A stretch of DNA of 64,000 bases, taken from positions 13,082,001-13,146,000 of the forward strand of contig OX442319.1 in NCBI GenBank assembly GCA_949358305.1, given 5' to 3'. This document shows positions 8,504-19,800 of the stretch, piece after piece (within the stretch, counting starts at the first letter, position 1; every line of letters starts with the position of its first letter). Origin of the DNA: Strigamia acuminata. Its lineage: Eukaryota > Arthropoda > Chilopoda > Geophilomorpha > Linotaeniidae. Under the pieces are notes generated by a model. That model worked only from the letters and a program-made list of their open reading frames with translations, was not told the DNA's origin and ran no database searches. Both the position numbers and the translations under genes were made by a program.

Positions 8504-11186
8504 TCATAGAAAATCGACCATTTTTCTTAGAGCCAAATTGGCATCTGAAGTGGCAAATGAATTCAAACATTCGATTGATTTCTCTGCATAGTTTTGACAA
8601 AGCTCTTTGGTTTGGTCAATTCCGGTTCCACTTAGAACAGCTTCTCGCACCTGCAAAACAAATTCTCAATCAACTTTCAAAGAAAACAAATTATAATTAA
8701 CAAAGGTGCTTAAAAATCTTAACAAATTTGTAGTCAACATTGTCCAGATTTTCTTTGAGCTTTCGGATGTAATTGAGCAGTTCTGGATCATCTTTGAGAT
8801 GAATTAAGACAGGCAGAGAAGTGAGATCAAAAGGCATTCCTGGAGGATGTTTATGGGAGTCTGTGAACGGTTGCAATTCCGAATGAACCTGATAAAAAAA
8901 TTATTATTTCTTTTTTTTATATTAGAACTGTTGTTTTATGCAAATTCCACTCCCACAAATTCCTTTAATAATTTACCTGCCAAGCCAATGCAATATTTTT
9001 GCCAAACATAAACGCTTCATTCAACAAATTCTCTTCGTGGTCCGCCAATACGAGCGCAGCCCGACAACTATGCGACAAAAGTGCGGCCGTCAACAAGCAA
9101 TGCTTCTCTTCCCAACCAAGCGCACTCATCCCCGACACGGCCACCGCATTCCCATGCGCGTCGCTCTCGTCGCTGAACTCGGCCTGCGTAAAGTCTCTCA
9201 TCGCCTTAATTATCAATTCAGTCACCTAAACAACAAATCACGCCATTTTAGTCATTACCCAAAGCTCCATAAATATGCACGCAACACTCGCAACAACGCA
9301 GAAAGTCTACATTAAATCGAAGCAGATTCGACGGGACTTACATCGGGATCGCGTAATGATCCTAGCGATCTCGACGCACTCGCGTACAAATAGTCCCCGC
9401 ACAAAACAGCGATCTTGTTTCCAAATTCCATATCTTGAAAAGTATTTGTGTCCGGAAAAATCAGATTCGTCACATTGACAATTCCTCGATGGATCTGGTG
9501 GCCCATGTGGATCATTTCGGTGATTTCGGCCAACGACCTTTGCCTGAATAAACGTAAACAAAATAATTAATACTTCGTGTATATTTACAATTAATTTCAA
9601 ATTTATCACGGTAATAAATGAAGAGCAAACTTGTATACAGGGTGTCCCAAATGAACGAAGCCAGTCAAATAACGAAAAGACCATTTGAGTGAGATGAATG
9701 AAACGAATGTGGTACTAGTAAACTAAGTGAGGGCATTTCAAAAATGTGAAAAGATTTGACCTCTGATCTTTTCTTCAAGGTCATTCCAACTCTAACTTCT
9801 AAACTAAGACTGGTAGAGCAAAATTCTCAATTGGAAAAAGAAAGAACACCTTTTGTTTAGTAGAAAACTGCTCATCAAATTTACTCCAACACAATAACAG
9901 ATAAAATTACGAAGAAAAATAAATCGTGAAAAAGTCAAAACATTCCAAGAAAAGTGCTTTATTTTGCTGACATTCGAAGGACGACTGCAAATTACTATGC
10001 AGTCATGAATTGTTATTAATTTAACTGATATTTTAAATGATATTTGACAAATAAATTTATGAAAAAGTCAAAAAATATAAAAACGAAAACCAAGATCAAG
10101 ACTTTTTCACGATTTATTTTGTTCGTAATTTTATCTGTTATTGTGTCGGGGTAAATTTGATGAGCAGTTTTCTACTAAACAAAAGGTGCTCTTTCTTTTT
10201 TCAATTGAGAATTTTGCTTTAACAGTCTTAAGGCGCGTTTACAATGTCGCGAAATTTTGCATGCGAAGTGGTCGCACGCGAAATTCCACGCTCGAAACAG
10301 CTTAATGAAGTGAAGTGGGCGGAGCTAATGCTATCTCGTTTCCAGCGAGATTTTGTGAGATTTGGCGAGAAAACAAACAAAATGAGTAAAGCAAGAATTT
10401 TTCGGTATTTATTTATCAATTTCGTTTCATCAAATTTAAATTCCGGGTCGTTTCATCGAATTTAAATTCTGATCGGTACGTTTTCGGTCGCTTCATTTTG
10501 AACGACACTTCGCGACATTGTAAACAAGCCTTAAGTTTAGAAATTAGAGTTGAAATGACCTTGAAGAAAAGGTCAGAGGTCAAATCTTTTCACATTTTTG
10601 AAATGCCCTCACTTAGTTTACTAGTACTACATTCGTTTCATTCATCTCACTCAAATGGTCTTTTCGTTATTTGACTGGCTTCGTTCATTTGGGACACCTT
10701 GTACAAATATTCACATTTCTATTCTAAATAAATCTTTTATTTCATATAAAACAAAGTAGCAAATAAACCTGTAGGAAATGCCATCTGTTATTGGGTCGTT
10801 TGCGCTCCCTTCGCTCTTCTGACCGGCCGCTTTGGAAATGAGCAAAACAACCAAACCCCGGGTGTGCATGTAGCTTTTTCCATTGTAAATCAGCCGTCTA
10901 GTGGTCGCAAATTATTTTATTTTATATTATTTATTTATTTTATTTATTACTTAGCTGTTTTCAATAGTGGATGGCCGGTTCCGACTAATTTTCGCACATG
11001 AGCTGCTAAATTTGAAATTTCGTCGCTGAGCAGACATCGCAAACTCAAATAGGACGTGGGATATCCAACAACACGTTCTGCGTCGGACACCACGCGGTTC
11101 CAATCAGTTTGTGACGATGATTTCCTCGTAAATTGACCTAAACATACGGAGAGATTTCTATAGCGGAGCAGATTGAGCGGCTTCAT
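8504..11186 (-). CDS. PDSS2: Decaprenyl-diphosphate synthase subunit 2 (PDSS2), copy A, 375 aa in six exons
   Basis: Exons (minus strand): 10951-11186, 10769-10897, 9342-9543, 8977-9225, 8724-8888, 8504-8650. All junctions are GT-AG and the 1,128 nt close in frame. Landmarks shared with animal PDSS2: [19 protein letters not shown] and [13 protein letters not shown] (residues about 30-60), [13 protein letters not shown] (exon 2), [20 protein letters not shown] and [13 protein letters not shown] (exon 3), and GKNIALAWQ (end of exon 4). PDSS2 is the partner subunit of mitochondrial trans-prenyl diphosphate synthase, which builds the coenzyme Q side chain; it lacks the DDxxD motifs of catalytic subunits, and none is seen here. 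The ATG chosen matches the start of copy B. Intron 2 holds a large foldback transposon. Confidence 0.95.
9638..10701. mobile_element. Large foldback DNA element in PDSS2-A intron 2
   Basis: TA-flanked ends read CAGGGTGTCCCAAATGAACG (left) and the inverse of CAAGGTGTCCCAAATGAACG (right). The arms continue inward as near-perfect inverted repeats for about 300 bp (left 9638-9935; right 10095-10227 plus 10535-10701) around a loop of about 155 bp. The right arm is split by a TTAA-flanked insertion. There is no transposase, so it is non-autonomous. Confidence 0.85.
10232..10530. mobile_element. TTAA-flanked MITE nested in the foldback element
   Basis: Ends are GGCGCGTTTACAATGTCGCG and, inverted, GGCTTGTTTACAATGTCGCG, flanked by TTAA at 10228-10231 and 10531-10534. 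The intact opposite arm of the host element shows the unoccupied site. TTAA targeting is the signature of piggyBac-like (also Kolobok-like) elements; length 299 bp. Confidence 0.85.
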
Positions 11187-11710
11187 GATTCAACCTTCTG
11201 GAGGTCACTGTGCGGTTGAAACCGACGAACTATTCTTGTATCTTCGTGAAACCTTTGCCAGAAATAATCGTCCGGTCCCTGCTCCCATCCCCATATTGCT
11301 TATTTAATTTTGGTGCTTCACTGCAATGCATAAACAAAACATCTATCCTCCTTATAGTGAGTAAATACTAGAAAATTGTACAAAAACACCTTCAAAATAA
11401 AATAATTTTGAATTAGGGTTATTTTAGCGATCGATAGACCAAGGGAAAGTTGTCTTCTCACATTCGCCATCTGTCGGGGTCGATTGGCGCTAGCTGGGTG
11501 ATAAATATAGTAAAAGCTCGCTGTTCTATATTTAGGCTTGGCAGGGGAGCATCGGGCGGGAATTTCAAATTTTGTTTACTTCGTGTCATGTGTGAAGTTG
11601 TGAAATAAGACAATTTTGTTCTTTTGAAGCTGAAGCAAAAGTGTGTGAATTTTGCAACGTTTTGTTTAATTCTGTTCAACAAAAAATTGTCTTTTCTTCC
11701 GTTTTGTGAC
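11187..11710. other. Spacer between the two PDSS2 copies
   Basis: This should hold the PDSS2-A promoter and the 3' UTR of copy B. No clear TATA box, TIR pair or reading frame with family motifs was seen. A short TTATTTTAGCGATCGA word at 11419 resembles the word-repeat elements elsewhere in the window. Confidence 0.4.
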
Positions 11711-13696
11711 TTACAAAAAGTCAAGCATTTTTCTGAGGGTCAAGTTGGCATCTGAAGTGGAAAATGAATTCAAACATTCGATTGATTTTTTTACGTAATT
11801 TCGACAAAGTTGTTTGGTTTGGTCGATGCCGGTTCCACGTAGCACGGCTTCTCGCATCTGAGAAAGAATTTTTAAATTGAATTTTTACAAATAAATTATT
11901 AATTTTCAAAAAAAATAAATAAATTAAAAAAATGGTAATCTTAACAAATTTGAAGTCAACATTGGCCAGATTTTGTTTGATGTAATCGAGCAGTTGTGGA
12001 TCATCTTTAAGATGAATTAAGACCGGCAGAGAGGTTAGATCAAAAGGCGTTCCTCGAAGATGTTTCTGGGTATTTGTAAACGGTTGTAATTCCGAATGAA
12101 CCTGATAAAAATTGTCATATTATTCGCGTTGTTTTCTGCAAATTCCATTGTTGTAACATTTTTTTTTGAAAAGTTATTATTATTAGAGGAAAAATCAACA
12201 TTTTACCCGAAAAATCAACATTTCACCAGAAAAATCAACATTTTACCCGAAAAATCAATATTTAACCCCAAAAATCAACATTTAACCCCAAAAATCAACA
12301 TTTAATCCCAAAAATCAACATTTAACCCCAGAAATCAACATTTAACCCCCAAAATCAACATTTTATTCCAAAAATCAACATTTTACCCGAAAAATCAACA
12401 TTTAACCCCAAAAATCAGCATTTAACCCCAAAAATCAACATTTTATCCCAAAACTCAACATTTTCCCCGAAAAATCAACATTTTACCCAGAAAAATCAAC
12501 ATTTTCCCCAAAAAATCAACATTTTACCCAGAAAAATCAACATTTTCCCCAAAAAATCAACATTTTACCCGAAAAATCAACATTTTACCCGAAAAGTCAA
12601 CATTTTACCCAAAAAAATCAACATTTTACCCTAAAAATCAACATTACCTGCCAAGCCAAAGCAATATTTTTACCAAACTCAAACGCCTCATTCTGCAATT
12701 TCTCGTCCTGATCCGCCAATACGAGCGCAGCCCGGCAACTCATAGCCAAAACCGCCGCTTTCAACCAGTAATTCTTCTCTTCCCAATCAACCACATTCCC
12801 ATCGACCTCCACCTCATCCTTGTACTCAGCCTGCATAGAATCTGTCATCACCTCAGTTATCATCACAGCAACCTAAACACATCACAACCACTTTACTCAA
12901 CCTATATCCATCAAACGAAACACACAACTTACATCAGGATGGCGCAACAAACCCAAACTTTTGAAGACATTCGCGTACAAATAATCCCCACACATCACAG
13001 CAATTTTATTCCCAAATTCCACATCCTGGCAGACATTTTCATCCGGAAAAACCCTCGAGATATTGACAACCCCTTTGTGGATCTGGGAGGCCATGTGACA
13101 CATTTCGGTGATTTCGGCTAAAATCCTTTGCCTGAAAAATAAAGTAAATTTAATTTAATTAATTAAAAATCAGAAGAAAAATAATCCCGATTTAGAGATC
13201 GTAATTCCAGGGTCTAATTTTAAACGCGCAAGAGGAATGACCTTGAAAATAACCTTGAAGAAACTACACCTGTGAGAAATGCCGTGTCTTATTGGGTCGT
13301 TTGTGTTCTCTTCGCTCTTCTGACCGGCCGCTTTGGAAAGGAGTAAAACGACCAAACCTCGGTTGTGCAATGATTTTTTCCCGTCATCGATCAGCCGTCT
13401 ATTGTATATCACAATTTTAATTTTAATTATTTTTGCATTTTAATTTTTTTTAAAAAAAAATTAAAAAATTATTTTTACTTTATTTTCAACAGTTGATCTT
13501 CAGTTACGACTAATTTTTGTACTAGATTTGAAATTTCGTCGCTTAGTACATTTCTCAAAAAGGATGTTGGATATCCAACCACACGTTCGGCGTCGGACAC
13601 TATTCGGTTCCAATCGGTCGAGGATTTCCTCCTAAATTGCTCGTTAAAACATGTCAGGAGTTTTCTACAACAGCGGAGTGGATTGAGTGGTTTCAT
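11711..13696 (-). CDS. PDSS2 paralogue, copy B, 357 aa in six exons
   Basis: Exons (minus strand): 13479-13696, 13270-13398, 12933-13131, 12648-12872, 11946-12101, 11711-11857; total 1,074 nt, closing in frame. The exon structure and phases are identical to copy A. Exons 2 (129 nt) and 6 (147 nt) have the same lengths; exons 1, 3, 4 and 5 are shorter by 18, 3, 24 and 9 nt, always in whole codons. Conserved blocks: [91 protein letters not shown]. The intact frame with codon-sized deletions suggests a functional but faster-evolving duplicate. An alternative ATG lies 30 bp upstream at 13726; I chose 13696 because it aligns with copy A. Intron 2 has a weak donor (GTGTAG). Confidence 0.92.
12190..12645. 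repeat. Minisatellite in PDSS2-B intron 4
   Basis: About 24 copies of AAAAATCAACATTTTACCC (18-20 bp) fill almost the whole intron and stop only a few bases from the exon 4 donor. Copy A lacks it. Confidence 0.9.
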
Positions 13697-13946
13697 GATT
13701 CCACTATCGTCCCGTATCTGGGTCAAACTCTTTAAGTTTGGCCCAAAATAAACACCGGTTTATTACTCTTTAATTTGGTGCTTCACTGTACAGCAGCGCG
13801 CTGCGGCACACAAAAGCACTGAATTCTCGCCAAAATAAATAAGGAAATCACTCCAGAAAGCGCAGAAACGCAAGAAAAACGACAAAATTCGCATTCATGA
13901 CCCACCACACATCTCATATTCATCTGATAAAACAATACAAAAATCA

Positions 13947-15225
13947 CTACTTCACAAAAATATACTTTCTGCGACCTAAACGAAACATTTCAAACATTCT
14001 AGATATAAATTTCCATTTTTTCTTCTTCAGTTTTTTTATTGGTGCTGTAGCAGTCGCGACGTCTCCATCGCTTAAATTTCCTCTTAGTGTTACAGGGTCG
14101 GGTAGGAGCGACGTCCACACTTCGGTCAACGAATACGGCAACTGAGTGCCTGCATCCAACACAGTCAACCAAGCGGCAAAGGCACTCTTCTTACAACTAA
14201 ACGTCGCGCTGGAAACAATATCTGCAGCTACACCAGCCATATCCAATTTGTACTTCTCCATTACAGACCTATTTAAAGGAAGAGCTTCTCCAACCAATCT
14301 TTCGCTAATTTGACGGATGCTTACTGTAGCATTTTCCATTTTACAATGTTGTGATGCATCCAATTGGTTTAAATACTCTTTCCAACGGTCCGGCTGCCTC
14401 AGAACACAATTATACTCTTCCTGAGCAGTCACTCGGCTCTGTTGCTGGTTTCCGAAGCTTCCTGGGTGGACAACTTGTTGATTTTCGCTTTTCTCCTGAA
14501 TATTTGCAATTCCTGTCATTGTCATTGTGTGCTGGGTCGAATTGGAATGAATGGAATCCCAATTTGAGCCTCCCAATAGGCGTGACAGATAGTTTTCTAT
14601 CTCTGTGACGAATGCATCGTGGTTCATTGGGTTGCCGTAAGCGTTCGATCGTACTGCATCGATCCATTCGATGCAGTTTTTAAAAATCTCTAGATGGTGA
14701 AGGAATCGGCTCATGTCGTCATCGCTGCATGATTTGGAAGTGCTCTGCGCCTTTTTAAAGATTTCGTCAATTGCTTGCATGGATTCCAGCAAATCCATGA
14801 TGCATGGGAGAGTTGGCAGAGCTAGTGATTGTGTCGTTTCTTGAGTGGTATTTCTGAATTGCGTATTATTTCCTGGCGTCATGTTGAAGTTCATGTTCAT
14901 GATAGTCCTGGCTTTGGTCACGGTTGAGGCGACGTCGACATTTTTCGCGCTTTCCAAACCCAATGTCACGCAAGCAGTTTGGTTTGTAATCGATACGGTT
15001 TCATCTGCTACAAAAAAAAGAGTTTAATTTCACGTTTTTATTTGAAAATAATTTGTATAATTTAAGTAGGAACCTGAGCTGATGATACTTACAGACTGAT
15101 TCTGATGTATTGTCGAGAACTGCATGATGATATATGTTGATAGAACGATGAACAGTGGTGTCAATGCTAATTAATCTACGGCCTTCAATGTTAAGTTCTA
15201 CAGCACCGTCACCGCAGGTATCCAT
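13947..15225 (-). CDS. Unrecognised two-exon gene, 397 aa
   Basis: Exon 1 is 15093-15225 (starts MDTCGDGAVELNIEGRRL) and exon 2 is 13947-15007. The donor TGTAAGTA and an acceptor after a T-run join in frame as SESVSDETVSITNQ. Total 1,194 nt. The product has no signal peptide or membrane segment that I can see. It has an Asn/Thr/Gln-rich stretch in the first 80 residues of exon 2, a central helical region (MDLLESMQAIDEIFKKAQ), cysteines near the C-terminal half (ATFSCKKSAFAAWLTVLD), and a strongly basic tail (KKLKKKKWKFISRMFEMF). The tail could be a nuclear signal or membrane/RNA-binding patch; that is inference. I cannot assign a family. The long open exon and clean splice suggest a real gene. 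Confidence 0.65.
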
Positions 15226-15771
15226 GATTTTAAAAAAAATAGCTGTAAAATATACAATTCACTATCACATAGGTATATAAAGCTGTTGTGGATATTCTAT
15301 ATGTATGTGAAAACTAAAACATCACATGTGTATTACTATGGAACTTACGATGGAAATTTGTATATCCAACGAACTGTACAATATGCGAAAGTTGATTCAG
15401 CTTTGCCACTTGCTATCAACTGATAAGTGAGCTACTTTAACAGATAAAAATCTGTTTTTATCGATAAGTAAATATCAAGCTAAATTATATTTCAGAACAG
15501 AAATTGCCAATATTTCTTTATAAAACTCAACTCAATCCAAACTTTGCTTTTCAAATCTGCAAAAGAATAATCAAATAAAAATAAAGTTTTAAAAAATTCA
15601 ATAAAATATAAATAAATCAAAACCAAAGTGCACCACACCTTGGAATGATGAGATCCAGGAACTATAGTTCCCTTCCAGGAAATGGCAATGACATCATTAA
15701 ACAAGATGGCTGCCACCAATGATGACAACAGTAAATTTCAGAAAGATTTTACTTGAAGAGTTCTCATGTTT
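15226..15771. other. AT-rich intergenic region
   Basis: Upstream of the unknown gene; should hold its promoter. Nothing else is supported apart from a CCAAGATGGCTGCC-like word near 15700. Confidence 0.4.
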
Positions 15772-16631
15772 TGTGAGTGATGATGGGTCCCTCATGGCCA
15801 GGAAAGGACCAAAAACACAGAACATACTCTGACCAATCCTTAGTAGGGGACCAGTTCCTATTGGTCAAGCCTGTTTACGCCTAACTGTTGCCTGTATACT
15901 TCTAACAGGAAAAGTAGTTTTGTTTTGGTTTTAATTAGTTTGATTACTTTAGGTTTTTGAAATGATGTAAATTGACTTACATTTAATAATAAAATCGTCG
16001 AAAAAGTCTTGAAGCAATGTTTTATGCTTTAACTTCTTCAAAATACATGATTGTTTAGTTCGTTAAATTTATCGGTTGCTTTGTCCAGCTGTTTTTGAAT
16101 TTGATGATTGATTGTTGTGTCTGGACACAAAATGGCTTTTCGTAACTCGAGCGTTTGTATTTTGGCCTATTTTTATGTAGCCCTACACGAGTAAACAGGC
16201 GACCAATAGGAACTGGTCCCCTACTAAGGGTTGGTCAGAGTATAGTTTGGGATTGATAATGTCTCTATTGCCCCGGTTCTCTAGGGATTGTGCGTTCACC
16301 GTGTTATCGCCTTTCAGCAACTCAACCCAGACCAACCGCTAACCACGAGGTCGGAGACCACATGGTCTGAATAACTTGCCCTGCCATGCATTCCAGCTTG
16401 GCCCGATGGGTCACTTCAATCCCTGCAGACGTGAAAGCGACCTCACCTCTCATTGCCTTCTCATCACGCATCGTCTCCTTCATCTGTAAGCACGAACCAA
16501 GGGTCAGATGTGGCGGTCTTGCCACAGACTAACCCCTTGCAGAATCCTCTGCTATGGGGACGCAGCTCCGACGTTAGGTCAAGGAGCTGCTGAGGATCAT
16601 CAGGTAATGTCGCCAGTGCCAACTGGTCACA
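15772..16631 (+). mobile_element. Solo LTR (4-bp target duplication), interrupted by a MITE
   Basis: Starts TGTGAGTG and ends GGTCACA, flanked by GTTT at 15768-15771 and 16632-16635. Without the nested MITE it is about 444 bp. It matches the LTR at 39984-40490 in several blocks, such as CCTCATGGCCAGG, GTTGTGCGTTCACCGTGTTATCGCC (in part) and GACGCAGCTCCGAC. TG...CA ends with a 4-bp duplication fit a Gypsy-type LTR. The internal region is gone, as after LTR-LTR recombination. Confidence 0.85.
15827..16240. mobile_element. TA-flanked MITE nested in the solo LTR
   Basis: Terminal inverted repeats of about 50 bp start CTCTGACCAA; the shared core is GGGGACCAGTTCCTATTGGT. TA lies at 15825-15826 and 16241-16242. 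The related LTR at 39984 has no insertion at this position. No coding content; Tc1/mariner-type target site. Confidence 0.9.
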
Positions 16632-16835
16632 GTTTTAGGTACATAACCATCAAAAAGATCCACAGGAAACAAATTTTTATTTTTATTGATCAAAGTGTAA
16701 GACATTATTTCCATTACATAAGAATTTACACGAGTATTTATAAAAATTTAATTGGGTTATTACTTTATTGAACAAGAACAGTTAGCGCATAATTTACATA
16801 AGTACATGATCCATAAATAAGAAGTACTTGTACAA

Positions 16836-19800
16836 TCACCTCTTCGTCAGATAATTCCTAGGTACGTATCCTTTCTCGCCGCTCGCCGTTTCCATGTACC
16901 ACCACTCCGGACTTCCATCCATGTCATGTTTCTGTATCACGTGCACAACTTGACCGCGCGCCAAACTCAGCGTGCCGGTCATTGAAGAATTGAAATCATA
17001 CCCAGCAATATAAACCTAGATAAACAATTTTTGTTAAACAAAATTTCATTCCTCAGTAATCTCATCTCAACCAACTTCTTTGGTCTCCACGACCTCTTCG
17101 TAATCATCACATGGGAAATCGTATCTTTGGTCAACTACGTCATCGTCAAGTGGTAAGTCATAATAGGCAGGTGGCGGGTCTTCGCCCTGTTGTAACAGTG
17201 CAAGTTAGACACAATCTAGTTGACAAATGTATAAATTTGCAGTACTTTAGTGGTGAGTTGTTCAGGAGGCAAATTCACAGTTAAAGCTGCATGTTCTTTG
17301 TCTTTGTTGGCTGGAACTGGCTGCAGTGAAACTAGAGGACTTCCGGAAAGCGGGTGATTGGCCGAAGAGCGTCTACGCTTTTCCCGATTCCCACTTGTGG
17401 TTGGAACCAAATACTCACAAGGCACAAATCCTTTGATCGCTAAACAAATCAAAAAAGGTAAAATTAAAAACCCTGGAATTGCTACTGCCGCACCTTATGG
17501 GCAATACACACAGGGTCGTCTTTACACTTTTCAGCGCCCTGGACTTATAAAACTCAGGCGCCTCTTGCCCAGCACTTTTCTGTGCCCATCAAGCCCCTGT
17601 GTCCGGCGCCCCCCTGTGCCCGGCGCCCCTGGGCTGCAGCCAAGTTAGCCCAATGGTAAAAGTGGGCCTGATTATACACAGCTACTTTAGTGGCATTTTG
17701 TTTTGCTACATTACCTCCTTTGTCTATGAACCACCTAGTAGTTCCACCCATTGGATCCTGTTGTTTAATCACACCAACAATGTCACCTATGTTCAAGGAG
17801 ACTTCAAACTTATCAGTCGTTTGAAATGGTTTGATGGCGCAATAGCAACTTGTCGGTGGGTACTGAACTTGGATTTTTTCACGCTCGGCATCCGTTTGCT
17901 GTAGAAATAAGTAAAGAAATCCGTGAAACAAAAATAGCTTTTCGGTCGCGTCTAAAGCATTGAAATAATAATTACTTCATTTTTACCTGACTGTTAGTTT
18001 GTACATTTTCTTTATTGGCATTTGATTTTGCTTTTTTCTCTCTGAAACTGTCCATTCGTTGTATGAAAAAATTCTTCGGGATAAATGTAAACGTTGTGAG
18101 TTGGGACAAAACATTGGCGCGTTTGGTTTCAAAGTCCTCAAGGATGTCTCCTTGGTAGGAGTTAAACACCGGTATCTGAGAAATATTTGTTTAAACAAAC
18201 CCAGCAGTTATGAAACCTCTAAATACAGTGAACTCCCAAAGACGGCAGGTATTAGGAAAAGCTTCCAGTCTATAGGGGGTGCCTAGTCGCCAGAAAGATT
18301 CTCTCTAGACCGGGCGTGCAGTCTACAGAGTGTTACCCCGCATTATGCTGCATGTCGTTAGTCTGGAGAAAATGTTTAGCATTACAGGATGTTAGAAGGG
18401 TTTTGGGTCCCAGAGTTTGGTCTGACTAGAGAGATTTCACTGTAATTAGAACGTATGTTCGCCTTACATCCATAAGCAACAGCATTTCTTTGGATAGTTT
18501 TCCGATGAACCGTTTCCTCGCAACGTAGAAATGAATTGTGCAGTCGAGAAATATGCCTAAAGCCAGCGTAAATAACTTTGGCAATTCCTCAATAAGTTGT
18601 GCATTAAGTGCTTCATACATGCTCTTCGTCGTTGACTGCTCTTCCCTCAACTACGAAACAACAACTGTATTAAGATTGTTGCATTCAGGACCACCTTAAC
18701 CATTGGGCCACTATATAAATTCATATTACCTGTTTGGCTTTGGAAATCTCTTTATTCTTTTCCACTTTTTTCGTACTGCTGTCGTAGTCCAATAACTTAT
18801 CGTACCTCTTATCGATCAATTTCATTGGACCATGAAATAAGAGCAGTAAATCGGTTAAAGGATGCACTACCCTATTAGCTGCAGCATTTTTCTACAAAAT
18901 TTATCATTATTGATTAATTGCTTCACATCCGGGGTGTAAATTCACTCACAAAATCCTTCCAAATAACTTGAAACAGCTCTCTTTGCACCACGCTCCGGTA
19001 GTGGTCAAAATGAGGCAATCGGCATTGATCGGCAAAAATTGAAGCAAAATGTTCGCCCACATGGAACTGCCCAGTGACCCATTCTTCCAGCAAGATGCAG
19101 AACTCGGTCACGTCTTTGATGAAGGTTTTAATGGTTTTGTCTAAAACCCGAAATTTTTGCTCTTCGGCGCCGAATGTTTCATCTTTAGTGACCGATGTGA
19201 GGCCGATGGTCGACGAAAGCCGCATGCCAATGCGGTTGGATTTCTTCACCAGAGAATGGAGATTGATTTTAGAAAATGTCGCGGCAATACTCGTATCTTC
19301 GTCTTGCCGATACTTAACGACTAAAAATGTATTGAGATTCTTAAAAGATATATTCATAAAAATTGGCGCGGTAGAAATCCGATGATTGGACCAACAACAA
19401 TCTATTTGCAGATGTTTACCCCAAAAAAATGTACATTTTAACTGTGCCATCCAGATACAATGCATATTTCATTGTTACGCCCTGTAACAAATCATATAAT
19501 TGTATCCGAAAGGAAACATTGTTGTGCTCTGAAGCAGAAAATTTCCTGGAGCAAATATAATTGTTGATGCCTGGAGCAAATACAATTGTTGATGCCTGGA
19601 GCAAATACAATTGTTGATGCCTGGAGCAAATACAATTGTTGATGCCTGGAGCAAATACAATTGTTGATGCCTGGAGCAAATACAATTGTTGATGCCTGGA
19701 GCAAATACAATTGTTGATGCCTGGAGCAAATACAATTGTTGATGCCTGGAGCAAATACAATTGTTGATGCCTGGAGCAAATACAATTGTTGATGCCTGGA

